The notes under the pieces are model-generated. The model did not search any database. It worked only from the letters and a program-made list of their open reading frames with translations, and was not told the DNA's origin. A stretch of 14,093 nt of DNA. Origin: an uncultured Erysipelotrichaceae bacterium (GTDB lineage: Bacteria; Bacillota_I; Bacilli_A; RF39; UBA660). Position numbers and translations under genes: made by a program. The stretch is from the NCBI GenBank assembly GCA_902783435.1, contig CACZQV010000019.1, positions 1-14,093 of the forward strand. Reading direction: 5' to 3'. This document shows, one piece after another, positions 13,872 to 14,093 of this stretch (position 1 is the stretch's first letter; the number at the start of each line of letters is the position of its first letter).

Positions 13872-13942
13872 TTTTTCCTCCCAGTAATTGCTTCGAATAA
13901 AATATATTTTAATACAATAATACTTATTTGTATATAATTTAT

Positions 13943-13971
13943 TATTAAAAAATTAAAATAATACTTGTCAA
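13943..13971 (-). promoter_or_regulatory. probable promoter of the 341-residue protein gene
   Basis: TTGACA (13971-13966) with TTAATA at 17 nt (or TAATAA at 18 nt). The -35 overlaps that of the tRNA-His promoter. The leader would be about 65 nt. Confidence 0.5.
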
Positions 13972-13993
13972 AATGAGGAAAAATTGCTAAAAT
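13965..13993 (+). promoter_or_regulatory. sigma-A promoter of tRNA-His
   Basis: TTGTCA (13965-13970), 17-nt spacer, TAAAAT (13988-13993), with the start predicted near 14000, about 12 nt before the mature tRNA. Confidence 0.7.
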
Positions 13994-14011
13994 AAATGTG
14001 TATTTTGAAAT

Positions 14012-14088
14012 GGCGCCGTTGGTGAAGTGGTTAACACGCTAGTTTGTGGCACTAGTATGCATGAGTTCGATTCTCATACGACGCCCCA
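14012..14088 (+). tRNA. tRNA-His (anticodon GTG)
   Basis: A full cloverleaf with encoded CCA. The extra 5' base G-1 (14012) faces discriminator C73 (14085), the histidine hallmark. D stem GTG/CAC; anticodon stem CTAGT/ACTAG with loop TTGTGGC (anticodon 14046-14048); T stem ATGAG/CTCAT with loop TTCGATT. The acceptor stem pairs except for one C-A mismatch at position 4-69 (14016 with 14081). Confidence 0.96.
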
Positions 14089-14093
14089 GTTTA

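Noticed and set aside
1..14093. TGA reassigned to tryptophan
   Set aside because: All tryptophans examined use TGG and no gene needs TGA read-through; absence of TGA stops is explained by low GC.
1..14093. Insertion sequences, prophage genes or CRISPR arrays
   Set aside because: No transposase, integrase, phage structural gene, terminal inverted repeats or spaced direct repeats were found.

Overview
The window is about 14 kb of very AT-rich DNA from a low-GC, spore-forming Bacillota, probably an uncultured gut member of the Bacilli (RF39 or Erysipelotrichia type; this placement is inference). The support is: consensus sigma-A promoters, AGGAGG/AGGTGA ribosome binding sites, poly-U hairpin terminators, a CotJB/CotJC spore coat pair, a SipW/TasA-type surface protein, and a DUF5662 protein. 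Stop codons among the called genes are 14 TAA, 3 TAG and no TGA. Nearly everything is on the minus strand; only a sirtuin gene, a 24-codon membrane peptide and tRNA-His are on the plus strand.

Layout. Positions 1-565 hold the 5' part of a large, GC-richer, highly structured RNA read on the minus strand from a perfect TTGACA-N17-TATAAT promoter. It has no convincing protein and runs off the left edge. Next come a membrane-anchored HExxH metallopeptidase and a secreted glucosaminidase. A sirtuin is divergent from the glucosaminidase, and their two promoters share one -35 heptamer. The sirtuin converges, across a two-way terminator, on a SipW/TasA-like surface protein. Then follow an S66 (LD-carboxypeptidase/MccF-like) protein with an overlapping four-pass membrane protein, DUF5662, and an unknown 216-residue protein.

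Positions 7160-11120 look like one operon: an ABC-2 exporter (ATPase plus two permeases, the COG4586/4587/3694 type) followed by two GNAT acetyltransferases. The second acetyltransferase has no ATG, GTG or TTG start. The operon is preceded by a leader of about 300 nt with its own promoter. This leader carries two tandem copies of the same RNA element, and each copy is followed by its own intrinsic terminator. The paired bases differ between copies in compensating ways. I recognise no known riboswitch class here, and I regard this as the strongest candidate for an undescribed regulatory system, together with the large RNA.

Upstream of that promoter, on the plus strand, a tiny membrane peptide has a structured leader next to its Shine-Dalgarno sequence. 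The right end holds the cotJ operon (a CotJA/CotJB-like fusion, then CotJC manganese catalase), an unknown acidic 341-residue protein, and a divergent tRNA-His gene. Genes are tightly packed: several terminator hairpins contain the stop codon, and several extended -10 promoters start right after the terminator T-run.
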